NCBI RefSeq assembly: GCF_902506505.1
Contig: NZ_LR733406.1
Span: 2,008,117-2,072,116 of the forward strand
DNA length: 64,000 nt
DNA from: Pseudomonas sp. 8AS
Lineage (GTDB): Bacteria > Pseudomonadota > Gammaproteobacteria > Pseudomonadales > Pseudomonadaceae
Direction of reading: 5' to 3'
In this document: positions 38,901-47,413 of the stretch, one piece after another
How positions within the stretch are numbered: position 1 is the stretch's first letter
Layout: the number at the start of each line of letters is the position of its first letter
Made by a program: the position numbers and the translations under genes
Notes under the pieces: model-generated
Told to the model about the DNA's origin: nothing
The model's input: only the letters and a program-made list of their open reading frames with translations
Database searches by the model: none

Positions 38901-38953
38901 TTCGGCCCGGGCATGCTCATTTACGGCCAGTAAACTCCGCTGCCCGGGCCGAA
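38901..38953. repeat. Palindromic repeat, same family as the ccmB-ccmC element (copy 2, inverted)
   Basis: Perfect 12-bp arms TTCGGCCCGGGC (38901-38912) and GCCCGGGCCGAA (38942-38953) enclose ATTTAC / GTAAAC around a 5-base loop. Read on the minus strand it shares GCGGAGTTTAC-N5/6-GTAAATGAGCA and CAAGGCG with 5061-5110. It fills the ybaB-recR gap. Confidence 0.75.
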
Positions 38954-39033
38954 TTGCGCCTTGCTCTGCACTGCGTCTGATCGCCCCTCGCTCCGTGTCT
39001 GTCTTTCAAAGCCATCTCCTACGGTATACCTCC

Positions 39034-39633
39034 ATGAGCTTCAGCCCGCTGATCCGCCAACTGGTCGACGCCTTGCGCATCCTGCCCGGGGTCGGGCAGA
39101 AGACTGCCCAGCGCATGGCCCTGCAGATGCTCGAGCGCGATCGCAGTGGCGGGTTGCGCCTGGCCCAGGCGCTGAGCGCGGCGATGGAGGGGGTAGGGCA
39201 CTGCACGCGCTGTCGGACCCTGAGCGAGGACGAGCTGTGCCCGCAGTGCGCCGACCCGCGCCGCGACGACAGCCTGCTGTGCGTGGTCGAGGGGCCGCTG
39301 GATGTGTTCGCCGTCGAGCAGACCGGCTATCGCGGGCGCTACTTCGTGCTCAAGGGCCATCTGTCGCCACTCGACGGCCTGGGTCCGGAGGCCATCGGCA
39401 TTCCTGAGCTGCTGGCGCGGGTCGAGGCGGGCAGCTTCGGCGAAGTGATCCTGGCCACCAACCCGACGGTGGAAGGTGAGGCCACCGCCCACTACATTGC
39501 CCAGCTGCTCGACGGCAAGGGCATCATCCTGTCGCGTATCGCCCATGGCGTACCGCTGGGAGGCGAGCTGGAACTGGTGGACGGCGGCACGCTGGCCCAT
39601 GCCTTTGCCGGAAGGCGGCCGATCGCCCACTGA
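39034..39633 (+). CDS. recR: Recombination mediator RecR
   Basis: 199 residues. N-terminal helix-hairpin-helix ([20 protein letters not shown]), a Cys4 zinc finger (CTRC ... CPQC, about residues 58-73), Toprim domain ([20 protein letters not shown] ... [17 protein letters not shown]), and a C-terminal Walker-B-like segment ([16 protein letters not shown]). It works with RecF/RecO to load RecA at gaps. It follows ybaB after a repeat-filled gap. Confidence 0.96.
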   Translation: MSFSPLIRQLVDALRILPGVGQKTAQRMALQMLERDRSGGLRLAQALSAAMEGVGHCTRCRTLSEDELCPQCADPRRDDSLLCVVEGPLDVFAVEQTGYRGRYFVLKGHLSPLDGLGPEAIGIPELLARVEAGSFGEVILATNPTVEGEATAHYIAQLLDGKGIILSRIAHGVPLGGELELVDGGTLAHAFAGRRPIAH

Positions 39634-39664
39634 ACCTCCGCCAGGGGCACCGCGCCGGCCACCT

Positions 39665-39707
39665 GGGAGCGGCTTCAGCCGCGAATGGCGCAGCGCAGTG
39701 CGCTCCC
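39665..39707. repeat. REP-type palindrome
   Basis: GAGCGGCTTCAGCCGCGA is the typical Pseudomonas REP core, with CGGCT / AGCCG pairing. Outer arms GGGAGCG (39665-39671) and CGCTCCC (39701-39707) close a larger hairpin. It marks the junction between recR and the iron-uptake genes. Confidence 0.65.
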
Positions 39708-39765
39708 GTCAGCGCGGACTCTGCGCGCTAGTGCGCCAGGACCGATGACGCTGGTATACATACAT

Positions 39766-39784
39766 GAGAAGCATTACCATTCGC
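39766..39784 (+). promoter_or_regulatory. Candidate Fur box before ECF sigma gene
   Basis: The 19-mer GAGAAGCATTACCATTCGC agrees with the Fur consensus at 12 of 19 positions, 33 bases before the sigma factor ATG. The match level is normal for Pseudomonas Fur sites, and the downstream genes are of an iron-starvation type. Confidence 0.5.
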
Positions 39785-39817
39785 GCCAATTCGGTGTGAA
39801 GAGGTGGATGGTCTTTC

Positions 39818-40330
39818 ATGGCAGTCAGCGCAACGCATCGGCAGCAAGCCGTGCAGCAGCTCTATCTCGAGCACAACGGCTGGTTGCGGGGCTGGCTGTG
39901 CCGGCGCCTGGGCTGCACGCAAAGCGCCGCCGATCTGGTCCAGGACACCTTCCTGCGCCTGCTGAGCAAGGAGCGCGAACTGTCCCCGCTGCGCGACCCG
40001 CGCGCCTACCTGTCGACCATCGCCCACTCGCTGCTGGTCAACCACTGGCGGCGCCTGGCCATCGAGCGTGCCTACCTGGAGTCCCTGGCGCAGCAGGCCG
40101 AGCGCTACGCGCCGTCGCCGGAAGAGCGCGAGCTGATCATGGCCACCCTGCTGCAGATCGACGCCATGCTGCGGCGCCTGCCGGGCAAGGTGCGCGAGGC
40201 CTTCCTCCTGGCCCAGCTCGATGGCCTGACCTATGCGCAGATCGCCGGCCGCCTCGGCATCTCCGAGCGCATGGTGAAGAAGTACATGGCCCAGGCCATG
40301 CTGCACTGCCTGACTCTGGCGCAGGACTGA
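39818..40330 (+). CDS. ECF sigma factor, FecI/FpvI-like iron-starvation type
   Basis: 170 residues with region 2 (LYLEHNGWLRGWLCRRLGC ... DLVQDTFLRLL ... DPRAYLSTIAHSLLVNHWRR) and region 4 (LPGKVREAFLLAQLDGLTYA ... GISERMVKKYMAQAMLHCL). It would direct transcription of the receptor gene downstream once released by the FecR-like protein. It is separated from that gene by 3 bases. Candidate Fur site upstream. Confidence 0.92.
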   Translation: MAVSATHRQQAVQQLYLEHNGWLRGWLCRRLGCTQSAADLVQDTFLRLLSKERELSPLRDPRAYLSTIAHSLLVNHWRRLAIERAYLESLAQQAERYAPSPEERELIMATLLQIDAMLRRLPGKVREAFLLAQLDGLTYAQIAGRLGISERMVKKYMAQAMLHCLTLAQD

Positions 40331-40333
40331 AGC

Positions 40334-41281
40334 ATGGCCCGTATCGTCGAGGGTATCGAACATGCCGTGCTGGAGCAGGCCGCCGAATGGTTCGCCCTGC
40401 TGCGCAGCGAAGGCCTGGCCGCCCAGGAGCATGCGCGCTGGCAGGCGTGGCTGGAGGCGCGGCCGCAGCATCGCCTGGCCTGGCAGCGGGTCGAGGCGAT
40501 CAGCCGACAGTTCGAGGGACTGGCGCAGCCACAGGTGGCGCGCCAGGCGTTGCAGGCACAAGGCCTGCCGCGTCGGCAGGCACTGAAGCTGCTCTCGCTG
40601 CTCGGCGCCAGCAGCGCCTTGCTGCTGGCCGGCCGCGCGCTGCCCTGGCAGCAGTGGCAGGCCAGCCAGCGCACGGCGGTGGGCGAGGTGCGCGAGGCGC
40701 GTCTCGCCGATGGCAGCCGTCTGTGGCTGAACACCGACAGTGCCGTGGAGCTGTTTTTCAGCGCCGGCGAGCGACGCCTGGCGCTGTATCGCGGCGAGCT
40801 GCTGATCGAGGCGCTGGCCGATAGCCGGCCGTTGCTGATCGATACCGCTCGCGGGCGACTGTGCGCAACGGCCGGGCGCTTCGGCGTGCATGAGCGCGAG
40901 CGTGGCACCCAGGTGGCGGCCTATGCCGGCAGCATCGAGCTGCTGTCGCCGGTGGTGCGGATCGCGGCAGGGCAGCAGCGCCTGCTCGGCAGCCAGGCCA
41001 GTGCGCCGCAGGCCCTGGATTCGGCCCGCCAGGCCTGGACCCGCGGCGTGCTGCTGGCCGACGACATGCGCCTGGGCGATTTCATCGCCGAGCTTGGCCG
41101 CTACCAACAGGGTTATCTCGGCTGCGACCCGCGGGTGGCCGAGCTGCGCCTGGTCGGCGCTTTCCCGCTGGCCGAGCGTGAGCGCATCTTCGGCGCCCTG
41201 GAGGCCAGCCTGCCGGTGCGCGTGGTGCGCCGCCTGCCCTGGTGGATCAGCGTCGAGCCGCGCGAAGCGGCTGCGACTTGA
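40334..41281 (+). CDS. FecR-like anti-sigma/signal transducer
   Basis: 315 residues. N-terminal cytoplasmic sigma-binding region (DUF4880-like, EHAVLEQAAEWFALLRSEG, about 8-75), one transmembrane helix (LLSLLGASSALLLAG, about 87-101) preceded by twin arginines (LPRRQALKLL) that may mark Tat-dependent insertion. A periplasmic FecR domain follows (TAVGEVREARLADGSRLWLN ... ERRLALYRGELLIEA), then a C-terminal STN-like segment. It relays the receptor's signal to the ECF sigma factor. Confidence 0.9.
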   Translation: MARIVEGIEHAVLEQAAEWFALLRSEGLAAQEHARWQAWLEARPQHRLAWQRVEAISRQFEGLAQPQVARQALQAQGLPRRQALKLLSLLGASSALLLAGRALPWQQWQASQRTAVGEVREARLADGSRLWLNTDSAVELFFSAGERRLALYRGELLIEALADSRPLLIDTARGRLCATAGRFGVHERERGTQVAAYAGSIELLSPVVRIAAGQQRLLGSQASAPQALDSARQAWTRGVLLADDMRLGDFIAELGRYQQGYLGCDPRVAELRLVGAFPLAERERIFGALEASLPVRVVRRLPWWISVEPREAAAT

Positions 41282-41392
41282 GTGCGCCGGAAAATATCTT
41301 GCATCGACGGTTCCCCTTTTCCGATCTCGCTTGGCTTCAGGGTTAACAGGGTCGATCCGGCCCGTCATTCAACCGAGCTCGCGAGGTCATTC

Positions 41393-43867
41393 ATGCATAC
41401 CCCATCCACTCGTCCCGTGCTGCAGCCGCTGCGCCGCGCCGTCCGCGTCGCCCTGCTGGCCATGCCGCTGGCGACCCTTATGCCGGGCCTGGCCGGCCTG
41501 GCCCAGGCCGCGGACAGCCAGCAGGCGCTGCGCAGCTACGCGATCCCGGCCGGTGCGTTGTCCACCGCGCTGAGCCGCTTCGCCAGCGAGGCGCAGATTC
41601 TCCTGGCGGTCGATGGCCAGCTCACCGCCGGCAAGCAGACCCAGGGCCTGCAGGGCCAGTTCGCCATCGACGAGGGCCTGGCCCGGCTGCTGCAGGGCAG
41701 CGGCCTGCAGGTGCTGCGCGATGCCCGCGGCGGCTATTCGCTGATTGCCCTGGAGGCGGGCAGCAGCCTGGCCCTGCCGGCCACCACGGTGGAAGGTTTC
41801 GCCCTGGGCAATGCGCTGGGCAGCATGGACGGCTACAACGCCACCCACAGCAGCGTGGCGACCAAGACCAGCAAGGAGCTGGTCAAGATCTCCCAGGCGG
41901 TGTCCGTGGTCACCCGCGAACAGATCGAGAAGCAGGGCTCGCGCACCGTTGCCGAGGCCGCCCGCTATACCGCCGGCGTGCTCACCAATCCCTACGGCAA
42001 CACCCACCGCTACGACTACCTGGCCATGCGCGGGATCAACGACGGCTCGGTGGACAACATCATCATCGACGGCCTGAAGTCCATGGGCGACCCGGGCTCG
42101 TTCACCAGCCTGCAGATCGACCCCTACTTCATCGAGCGCATCGACCTGCTCAAGGGGCCGTCCTCGGTGCTCTACGGGCGCAGCAACCCGGGCGGTCTGG
42201 CCGCGCTGACGACCAAGCGCCCGGAGTTCGAGCAGGCCGGGCGCATCGACCTGTCCTATGGCAGCCACGACTACAAGCAGACCGCCTTCGACGTCACCGG
42301 CCCGCTCAGCGACAAGCTCGCCTACCGCCTGGTCGGCCTGGCCAAGGACAGCGACGTGCAGGTCGAGCATGTCGAGGAGACCCGCTACGCGCTGATGCCC
42401 AGTCTGGCGCTGAACCTCAGCGACGACACCTACCTGAACCTCTACGCCTACCTGCAGCACGACCCCAACGGCGGCTACCACGGCAGCGCGCCGGCTTCCG
42501 GCACCCTGCACAAGCGCAACGGCGAGCGCATCTCCGCCAGCTTCTTCGAGGGCGATCCGGAGCTGGAAGAATTCACCCGTACCCAGCAGATGCTCGGCTA
42601 CGAGCTGGAGCACCGCTTCAACGACACCTGGAGTGCGCGGCAGAACTTCCGCTACCTGGACGCCAGCACCGAGAACAGCCAGGTCTGGGCCAGCGGCTAC
42701 CTGAGCCCGAGCAGCAACCAGCTGTACCGCGGCTTCAGCGGCGGCGAGGAGAGTCTGCATGCCTGGATCGTCGACAACCTGCTGCAGGCCGACTTCGCCA
42801 CCGGCGCGGCGCAGCACATCGTCGTCACCGGCCTGGACTACCAGTACTCGAAGAACAAGGTGCGCTACGACCGCGACTACAGCTCGGTGACCCCGATCGA
42901 CGTGTTCGACCCGGTCTACAGCCCCAACGACCTGTCCGCTCTGGCCACCGCCAGCGAGGCGCTGCGCCGGCAGAAGCAGGCCGGCCTGTATATCCAGGAC
43001 CTGATCGAGCTGGGCGGCTGGAACTTCAGCTCCGGCCTGCGCCAGGACTGGTACGACGTGTCCATCGACGACTATCGCCAGGGCAGCAAGGACGCCAACA
43101 CCGGCGACAAGCTCAGCGGCCATCTCGGCGTGCTCTACGCCTTCGCCAATGGTCTGTCGCCCTATGTCAGCTACTCCACCTCGTTCAACCCGACTTCCAA
43201 CTACTCCGACGGCGCGCAGATCCTCAAGCCGACCACCGGCGAGCAGTGGGAAGCCGGCCTGAAGTTCCAGCCGCCGGGCAGCGACGACCTGTACGCCCTC
43301 TCATTCTTCACCATCGAGATGGAGAACCTGTTCGCCAAGGAGAACAGCTTCACCGACAGCTACGAGTACAAGGGCGTCGGCGGCGTGGAGTCCAGGGGCG
43401 TGGAGCTGGAGGCGCGGGTGCAGGTCAGCGACAACCTGCAGCTGATGGGCAGCTACACCTACAACGACGTGGAGTACAGCAAGTCCTACTTCGTCTTCGA
43501 CGCCCTCGGCGGGGTGGTCGATGCCAAGGGCAACACGCCGTACCAGACCCCCGAGCAGATGGCCAGCCTGTGGGCCGACTACGGTTTCAAGGACGGCCTG
43601 CTGGCCGGCCTGACCCTCGGCGCCGGCGCACGCTACGTGGGCGAGAGCTACGGCAGCGACCTCAACGACTTCGAGGTGCCGGCCTACACCCTGTTCGATG
43701 CGGCGCTCAGCTATGACCTGGCCAACGTCGGCCTGCAGGGCACCTCGCTACGGGTCAATGCCAACAACCTCACCGACGAGTACTACGTGGCCTCCTGCTA
43801 CTCGGCCAATGCCTGCTACCTGGGCGAGGAGCGCAGCGTGGTGGCCAGCGTCACCCAGAAGTTCTGA
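41393..43867 (+). CDS. TonB-dependent siderophore receptor with signalling domain
   Basis: 824 residues. Signal peptide (about 1-39), an STN secretin/TonB short N-terminal domain (LRSYAIPAGALSTALSRFAS, about 43-120) that defines a transducer, plug domain (SQAVSVVTREQIEKQG ... MRGINDGSVDNIIIDGL ... LLKGPSSVLYGRSNPGG), then the beta barrel ending in the terminal Phe of VTQKF. The C-terminal CYSANACYLGEERSV region resembles FhuA/FoxA-type hydroxamate receptors. The siderophore is not determined. GAGGT precedes ATG 41393, and GGAAAAT at 41289-41295 resembles a FecI-type -35 element. Confidence 0.9.
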   Translation: MHTPSTRPVLQPLRRAVRVALLAMPLATLMPGLAGLAQAADSQQALRSYAIPAGALSTALSRFASEAQILLAVDGQLTAGKQTQGLQGQFAIDEGLARLLQGSGLQVLRDARGGYSLIALEAGSSLALPATTVEGFALGNALGSMDGYNATHSSVATKTSKELVKISQAVSVVTREQIEKQGSRTVAEAARYTAGVLTNPYGNTHRYDYLAMRGINDGSVDNIIIDGLKSMGDPGSFTSLQIDPYFIERIDLLKGPSSVLYGRSNPGGLAALTTKRPEFEQAGRIDLSYGSHDYKQTAFDVTGPLSDKLAYRLVGLAKDSDVQVEHVEETRYALMPSLALNLSDDTYLNLYAYLQHDPNGGYHGSAPASGTLHKRNGERISASFFEGDPELEEFTRTQQMLGYELEHRFNDTWSARQNFRYLDASTENSQVWASGYLSPSSNQLYRGFSGGEESLHAWIVDNLLQADFATGAAQHIVVTGLDYQYSKNKVRYDRDYSSVTPIDVFDPVYSPNDLSALATASEALRRQKQAGLYIQDLIELGGWNFSSGLRQDWYDVSIDDYRQGSKDANTGDKLSGHLGVLYAFANGLSPYVSYSTSFNPTSNYSDGAQILKPTTGEQWEAGLKFQPPGSDDLYALSFFTIEMENLFAKENSFTDSYEYKGVGGVESRGVELEARVQVSDNLQLMGSYTYNDVEYSKSYFVFDALGGVVDAKGNTPYQTPEQMASLWADYGFKDGLLAGLTLGAGARYVGESYGSDLNDFEVPAYTLFDAALSYDLANVGLQGTSLRVNANNLTDEYYVASCYSANACYLGEERSVVASVTQKF

Positions 43868-43873
43868 CGAACC

Positions 43874-43906
43874 GACCGCCGCCTCGCGAGGGGCGGCGGT
43901 CTTCTG
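43874..43906 (+). terminator. Terminator between receptor and PepSY gene
   Basis: Stem GACCGCCGCC / GGCGGCGGTC (43874-43883 and 43892-43901) followed by TTCTG. It would reduce transcription into the PepSY gene. Confidence 0.65.
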
Positions 43907-43930
43907 CTGTCTGCAAGACGGAAGTACATC

Positions 43931-45133
43931 ATGCGCAACCTCCTGGTCCTGCTGCACCGCTACCTGGGCCTGGCCACCGCGATATTCCTCGCCCTGGCCG
44001 GCCTGACCGGCAGCGTGCTGGCCTTCCACCACGAGCTGGACGAGTGGCTCAACCCGCAGTTCTATCAGACCGATCGCGCCACCACGGCGCGCCTGGACGG
44101 CCCCGAACTGATCGAGCGCTTCGAGGCCAGCCAGCCGCAGCGCCTGGTCTGGTACCTGGAGCAGCCGGACGAGCCCGGCCATTCGGCGCTGCTGGCCACC
44201 GTGCCGCGCACCGATCCGGCCAGCGGCCAGCCCTATGCGCTGGCGCCCCGGGTGTTCTACCTCGACCCGGCGGACGGCCGCGTGCTGGGCGAGCGGGAGT
44301 GGGGCGCCTGCTGCTTTTCCAGGGAGAACCTGGTGCCCTTTATCCTGGAGTTCCACTACAACCTCAGCCTGCCCGGCAACTGGGGCATCCTGCTGATGGG
44401 CCTGGTGGCCATCCTCTGGACCCTCGATTGCCTGGTTTCGCTGTGGCTGACCCTGCCCCGCGGCCGGCCGTTCTGGCGCAAGTGGGGCAAGGCCTGGCAG
44501 ATCAAGCGCCAGCGCCTCAACCACGACCTGCACCGTGCCGGTGGCCTGTGGCTGTGGCTGCTGCTGACCCCGGTGGCGGTCAGCAGCGTGGCCATGAACC
44601 TGCCGGCCGAGGTGTTCAAGCCGCTGGTGTCGCTGTTCTCCGAGGTGCCGCTGAGTACCTATGAAGCGCGCGGGCGCCTGCCGAAGGATGAACTGGGCGA
44701 GCTGCGTCTGGATCATCGCCAGGCCTACCGGCTGGCGCGGGAGGAGGGCGATCGCCTGGGCCTGCACGCACCTGTCACCGAGCTGTACTACAGCTTCGAG
44801 TACAACTTCTTCGGTGCCGGCTTCGGCGACCACGCCAGCGACCAGGGCAACGCCTGGGTCTTCGTGGATGGCGAGGACGGCCGCGTGATCGGCCGCGAGA
44901 TTCCCGGCGTGGGCACGCTCGGCGAGCGCTTCTACCAGCTGCAGCTGCCGATTCACGGCGGGCGCATCCTCGGCTTCCCAGGGCGGGTGCTGATCGCCGT
45001 GCTGGGCCTGGCGATTGCCGTGCTCAGCGTCACCGGCGTGGTGATCTGGTGGCGCAAGCAACGGGCGCGGCGCTTCGCCATCCGGCGGCGGGCAGCACAA
45101 TCCTCGTCGGGCTTGGCCGATACGCCTTCTTGA
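43931..45133 (+). CDS. PepSY-associated transmembrane protein (putative siderophore-iron reductase)
   Basis: 400 residues with four main transmembrane helices (about 8-30, 150-172, 202-225, 355-378) and PepSY-type periplasmic segments. Conserved His residues near helix ends (LLHRYLGL, FHHELDEWLNP, FHYNLSLPG, NHDLHRAGGLW) are those expected of the family, which includes FoxB-like and PiuB-like proteins implicated in inner-membrane steps of ferrisiderophore use. Position after a siderophore receptor supports an iron-reduction role, which is inference. Confidence 0.85.
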   Translation: MRNLLVLLHRYLGLATAIFLALAGLTGSVLAFHHELDEWLNPQFYQTDRATTARLDGPELIERFEASQPQRLVWYLEQPDEPGHSALLATVPRTDPASGQPYALAPRVFYLDPADGRVLGEREWGACCFSRENLVPFILEFHYNLSLPGNWGILLMGLVAILWTLDCLVSLWLTLPRGRPFWRKWGKAWQIKRQRLNHDLHRAGGLWLWLLLTPVAVSSVAMNLPAEVFKPLVSLFSEVPLSTYEARGRLPKDELGELRLDHRQAYRLAREEGDRLGLHAPVTELYYSFEYNFFGAGFGDHASDQGNAWVFVDGEDGRVIGREIPGVGTLGERFYQLQLPIHGGRILGFPGRVLIAVLGLAIAVLSVTGVVIWWRKQRARRFAIRRRAAQSSSGLADTPS

Positions 45134-45185
45134 AACCAAGCAAGCGCTCGGTTAAGGTCGTGGCAACCTTATCCGGAGCTGCCCC

Positions 45186-46334
45186 ATGACTGCCTTCCAG
45201 GACTACTTCGACGACTCCCATCAACTGGTCCGCGATTCGGTACGCCGTTTCGTCGAGCGCGAAATCCTGCCCCACGTGGCGGACTGGGAGGAGGCCGAGG
45301 AGTTTCCCCGCGAGCTGTACCGCAAGGCCGGCGCCGCAGGCATCCTCGGCATCGGCTACCCGGAGCAGTTCGGCGGCAGCCACGAGGGCGACCTGTTCGC
45401 CAAGGTGGCGGCCAGCGAGGAACTGATGCGCTGCGGCTCCGGCGGCCTGGTGGCCGGGCTCGGCTCGCTGGATATCGGCCTGCCTCCGGTGCTCAAGTGG
45501 GCCCGTCCGGAGGTGCGTGAGCGCGTGGTGCCGCAGGTGCTGGCCGGCGAAAAGATCATGGCCCTGGCGGTGACCGAGCCGTCCGGCGGCTCCGACGTGG
45601 CTAGCTTGAAGACCCGTGCCGTGCGCGATGGCGACTGCTACCGGGTGACCGGCAGCAAGACCTTTATCACCAGCGGGGTAAGGGCGGATTACTACACGGT
45701 GGCGGTGCGCACCGGTGGCGAGGGCTTCGGCGGCGTCAGCCTGCTGCTGATCGAGAAGGGCACGCCGGGCTTCACCGTCGGCCGCTCGCTGAAGAAGATG
45801 GGCTGGTGGGCCTCCGACACCGCCGAGCTGTTCTTCGACGACTGCAAGGTGCCGCTGGGCAACCTGATCGGCGCCGAGAACATGGGCTTTGCCGGGATCA
45901 TGGCCAACTTCCAGAGCGAGCGCCTGTCGCTGGCGATCATGGCCAACATGACCTCGCAGCTGGCGCTGGAGGAGGCGCTGAAATGGGCTAACGAGCGCCA
46001 GGCCTTCGGCAAGCCGATCGGCAAGTTCCAGGTGCTCAAGCACCGCCTGGCCGAGATGGCCACCCAGCTGGAAGTGTCGCGCGAGTTCACCTACCGCCAG
46101 GCCGCCAAGATGGCCGCCGGCAAGAGCGTGATCAAGGAGATCTCCATGGCCAAGAACTTCGCCACCGACGTCTCCGACCGCATCACCTACGACGCCACGC
46201 AGATCCTCGGCGGCATGGGCTTCATGCGCGAGTCGCTGGTCGAGCGCCTGTACCGCGACAACCGCATCCTCTCCATCGGCGGCGGCACGCGCGAAGTGAT
46301 GAACGAGATCATCAGCAAGCAGATGGGCCTGTAG
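45186..46334 (+). CDS. Acyl-CoA dehydrogenase
   Basis: 382 residues, FAD-dependent, oxidises an acyl-CoA to the enoyl-CoA. FAD/substrate motifs LAVTEPSGGSDVASL and KTFITSGVRADYY, then WANERQAFGKPIGKFQ and ATQILGGMGFM near the C-terminus. The usual EGT catalytic Glu is GGT here (IGGGTREVM). Glu245 in QSERLSLA sits at the position used by isovaleryl- and long-chain-type enzymes and is the likely base. Substrate not assigned. Downstream are a large palindrome and a terminator. Confidence 0.92.
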   Translation: MTAFQDYFDDSHQLVRDSVRRFVEREILPHVADWEEAEEFPRELYRKAGAAGILGIGYPEQFGGSHEGDLFAKVAASEELMRCGSGGLVAGLGSLDIGLPPVLKWARPEVRERVVPQVLAGEKIMALAVTEPSGGSDVASLKTRAVRDGDCYRVTGSKTFITSGVRADYYTVAVRTGGEGFGGVSLLLIEKGTPGFTVGRSLKKMGWWASDTAELFFDDCKVPLGNLIGAENMGFAGIMANFQSERLSLAIMANMTSQLALEEALKWANERQAFGKPIGKFQVLKHRLAEMATQLEVSREFTYRQAAKMAAGKSVIKEISMAKNFATDVSDRITYDATQILGGMGFMRESLVERLYRDNRILSIGGGTREVMNEIISKQMGL

Positions 46335-46355
46335 GCCACTGACCCTGTGCGCATG

Positions 46356-46391
46356 GCGCCTGCGGCGTTTTGCTGTACAGCAAACAGGCGC
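46356..46391. repeat. Nested palindrome after acyl-CoA dehydrogenase gene
   Basis: A perfect 16-bp palindrome TTTGCTGTACAGCAAA (46369-46384) lies inside outer arms GCGCCTG (46356-46362) and CAGGCGC (46385-46391). It is 16 bases before the terminator and may be part of the 3' structure or a protein-binding site. Confidence 0.6.
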
Positions 46392-46407
46392 TTCAGCCCG
46401 TGAACAG

Positions 46408-46433
46408 AGCCCCGCCTGGCGGGGCTTTCTTCT
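46408..46433 (+). terminator. Intrinsic terminator after acyl-CoA dehydrogenase
   Basis: AGCCCCGC / GCGGGGCT with a CTG loop, then TTCTTCTG. It lies between this gene and the convergent globin gene. Confidence 0.85.
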
Positions 46434-46440
46434 GTCTGCG

Positions 46441-46866
46441 TTACGCCGCGCCGTGTTTGTGGCGGCTGGCCTGGACGATGCGCGCTGCCGGTACGTGCAG
46501 CTGGGTCAGCAGGTATTCGGCAAAATCCGGCGCATAGGGCTGGCGGGCGATGGCGCCGGCCATGCAGTCCAGCCAGGCCTGGCTATGTGCCTGGTCGATC
46601 GGCCACTGGGCGTGGAAGGCCGGGATGGCGATCGGGCCGTAGCGTTCGCTGAACAGGCGCGGGCCGCCCAGCCAGCCGCTGAGGAAGCAGGCCAGCTTGT
46701 CGCGCGCGAGATCCAGATTGTCCGGGTGCATGGCGCGGATGGCCGCAGCCTCCGGGCGCTGTTCCATCAGGTCATAGAAGTCGTCGACCAGGCGGCGCAA
46801 GCCGTCGATGCCGCCAGCGGCCTGGTAGGAGGCGTCACCAACGCCATAGGTCGGGGAATCGGACAT
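46441..46866 (-). CDS. Group II truncated haemoglobin
   Basis: 141 residues. The 2-on-2 globin pattern is visible: YQAAGGIDGLRRLVDDFYDLM, a helix E region, LGGPRLFSERYG, and the proximal His in FHAQWPI followed by WLDCMAGAI. Such globins bind O2 or NO and can give electrons via partner reductases. ATG 46866 is chosen because the family begins near MSDSPTYG; the open frame upstream is unrelated. It lies 127 bases downstream of the cytochrome bd operon on the same strand, so cotranscription is possible. Confidence 0.88.
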   Translation of the reverse strand: MSDSPTYGVGDASYQAAGGIDGLRRLVDDFYDLMEQRPEAAAIRAMHPDNLDLARDKLACFLSGWLGGPRLFSERYGPIAIPAFHAQWPIDQAHSQAWLDCMAGAIARQPYAPDFAEYLLTQLHVPAARIVQASRHKHGAA

Positions 46867-46993
46867 GGACGGGGCTCCGGGCAAAAACGCAGTGTAACCG
46901 CTGCCGCGCGAGTGGCGGACTGGGGCAGGGCGCCGCAGCCGAATCAGGCAGATGGGCTTGCGCTCCAAGGGGTGAGAAGCTGAAAGCTGGTGC

Positions 46994-47296
46994 TCAGCCG
47001 AGCAGCGCTTGCGCCTTGGCCAGCAGGGCATAGCCCAGCGCCAGCAGCGGCCAGGCGCAGACCGGGCCGAACAGCAGGCGCCAGAGGCGATTGTACGGGT
47101 CGAAGCCGACGCCGTGGACGAAGCCGCCCGCCACGCCAATCATCACCAGCATCAGCAGCGAGTGGCTGTAGCGGCCCTGCTCATCGAGCATGGCCGCCGG
47201 GTGGATGAGCAGCAGCAGGGCCAGCGGGCTGGCCAGCAGCAGCGACAGCGCCCGACTCCACGGGCGCTGCAGCAGGGAGCGGGCCTCACTCGTCAC
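46994..47296 (-). CDS. ybgE: Cyd operon protein YbgE
   Basis: 100 residues, three hydrophobic helices (about 14-34, 46-64, 73-96), with GVGFDPYNRLWRLLFGP typical of the YbgE family that follows cydAB-cydX in enterobacteria. Its role in the bd oxidase is not settled. It overlaps cydX by 11 bases. Confidence 0.85.
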   Translation of the reverse strand: MTSEARSLLQRPWSRALSLLLASPLALLLLIHPAAMLDEQGRYSHSLLMLVMIGVAGGFVHGVGFDPYNRLWRLLFGPVCAWPLLALGYALLAKAQALLG

Positions 47297-47402
47297 CCGC
47301 AGGCTCCGTGTCGAGGTCCTGGGTGGTTTCCAGCCACAGGGCGTTGATGATGCCGAAGCTGCAGGCGAGCAATACGCCGAGAATCCAGGTGAAGTACCAC
47401 AT
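47286..47402 (-). CDS. cydX: Cytochrome bd-I small subunit CydX
   Basis: 38 residues: MWYFTWILGVLLAC-type single transmembrane helix with the conserved N-terminal W-Y-F-x-W and an LEATQ-like segment (WLETTQDLD). CydX stabilises the haems of the bd-I oxidase. It starts 11 bases after cydB and overlaps ybgE. GAGGAGATCGACC provides the ribosome binding site. Too short for default gene finding, but the match to the family is strong. Confidence 0.92.
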   Translation of the reverse strand: MWYFTWILGVLLACSFGIINALWLETTQDLDTEPAGDE

Positions 47403-47413
47403 GGTCGATCTCC

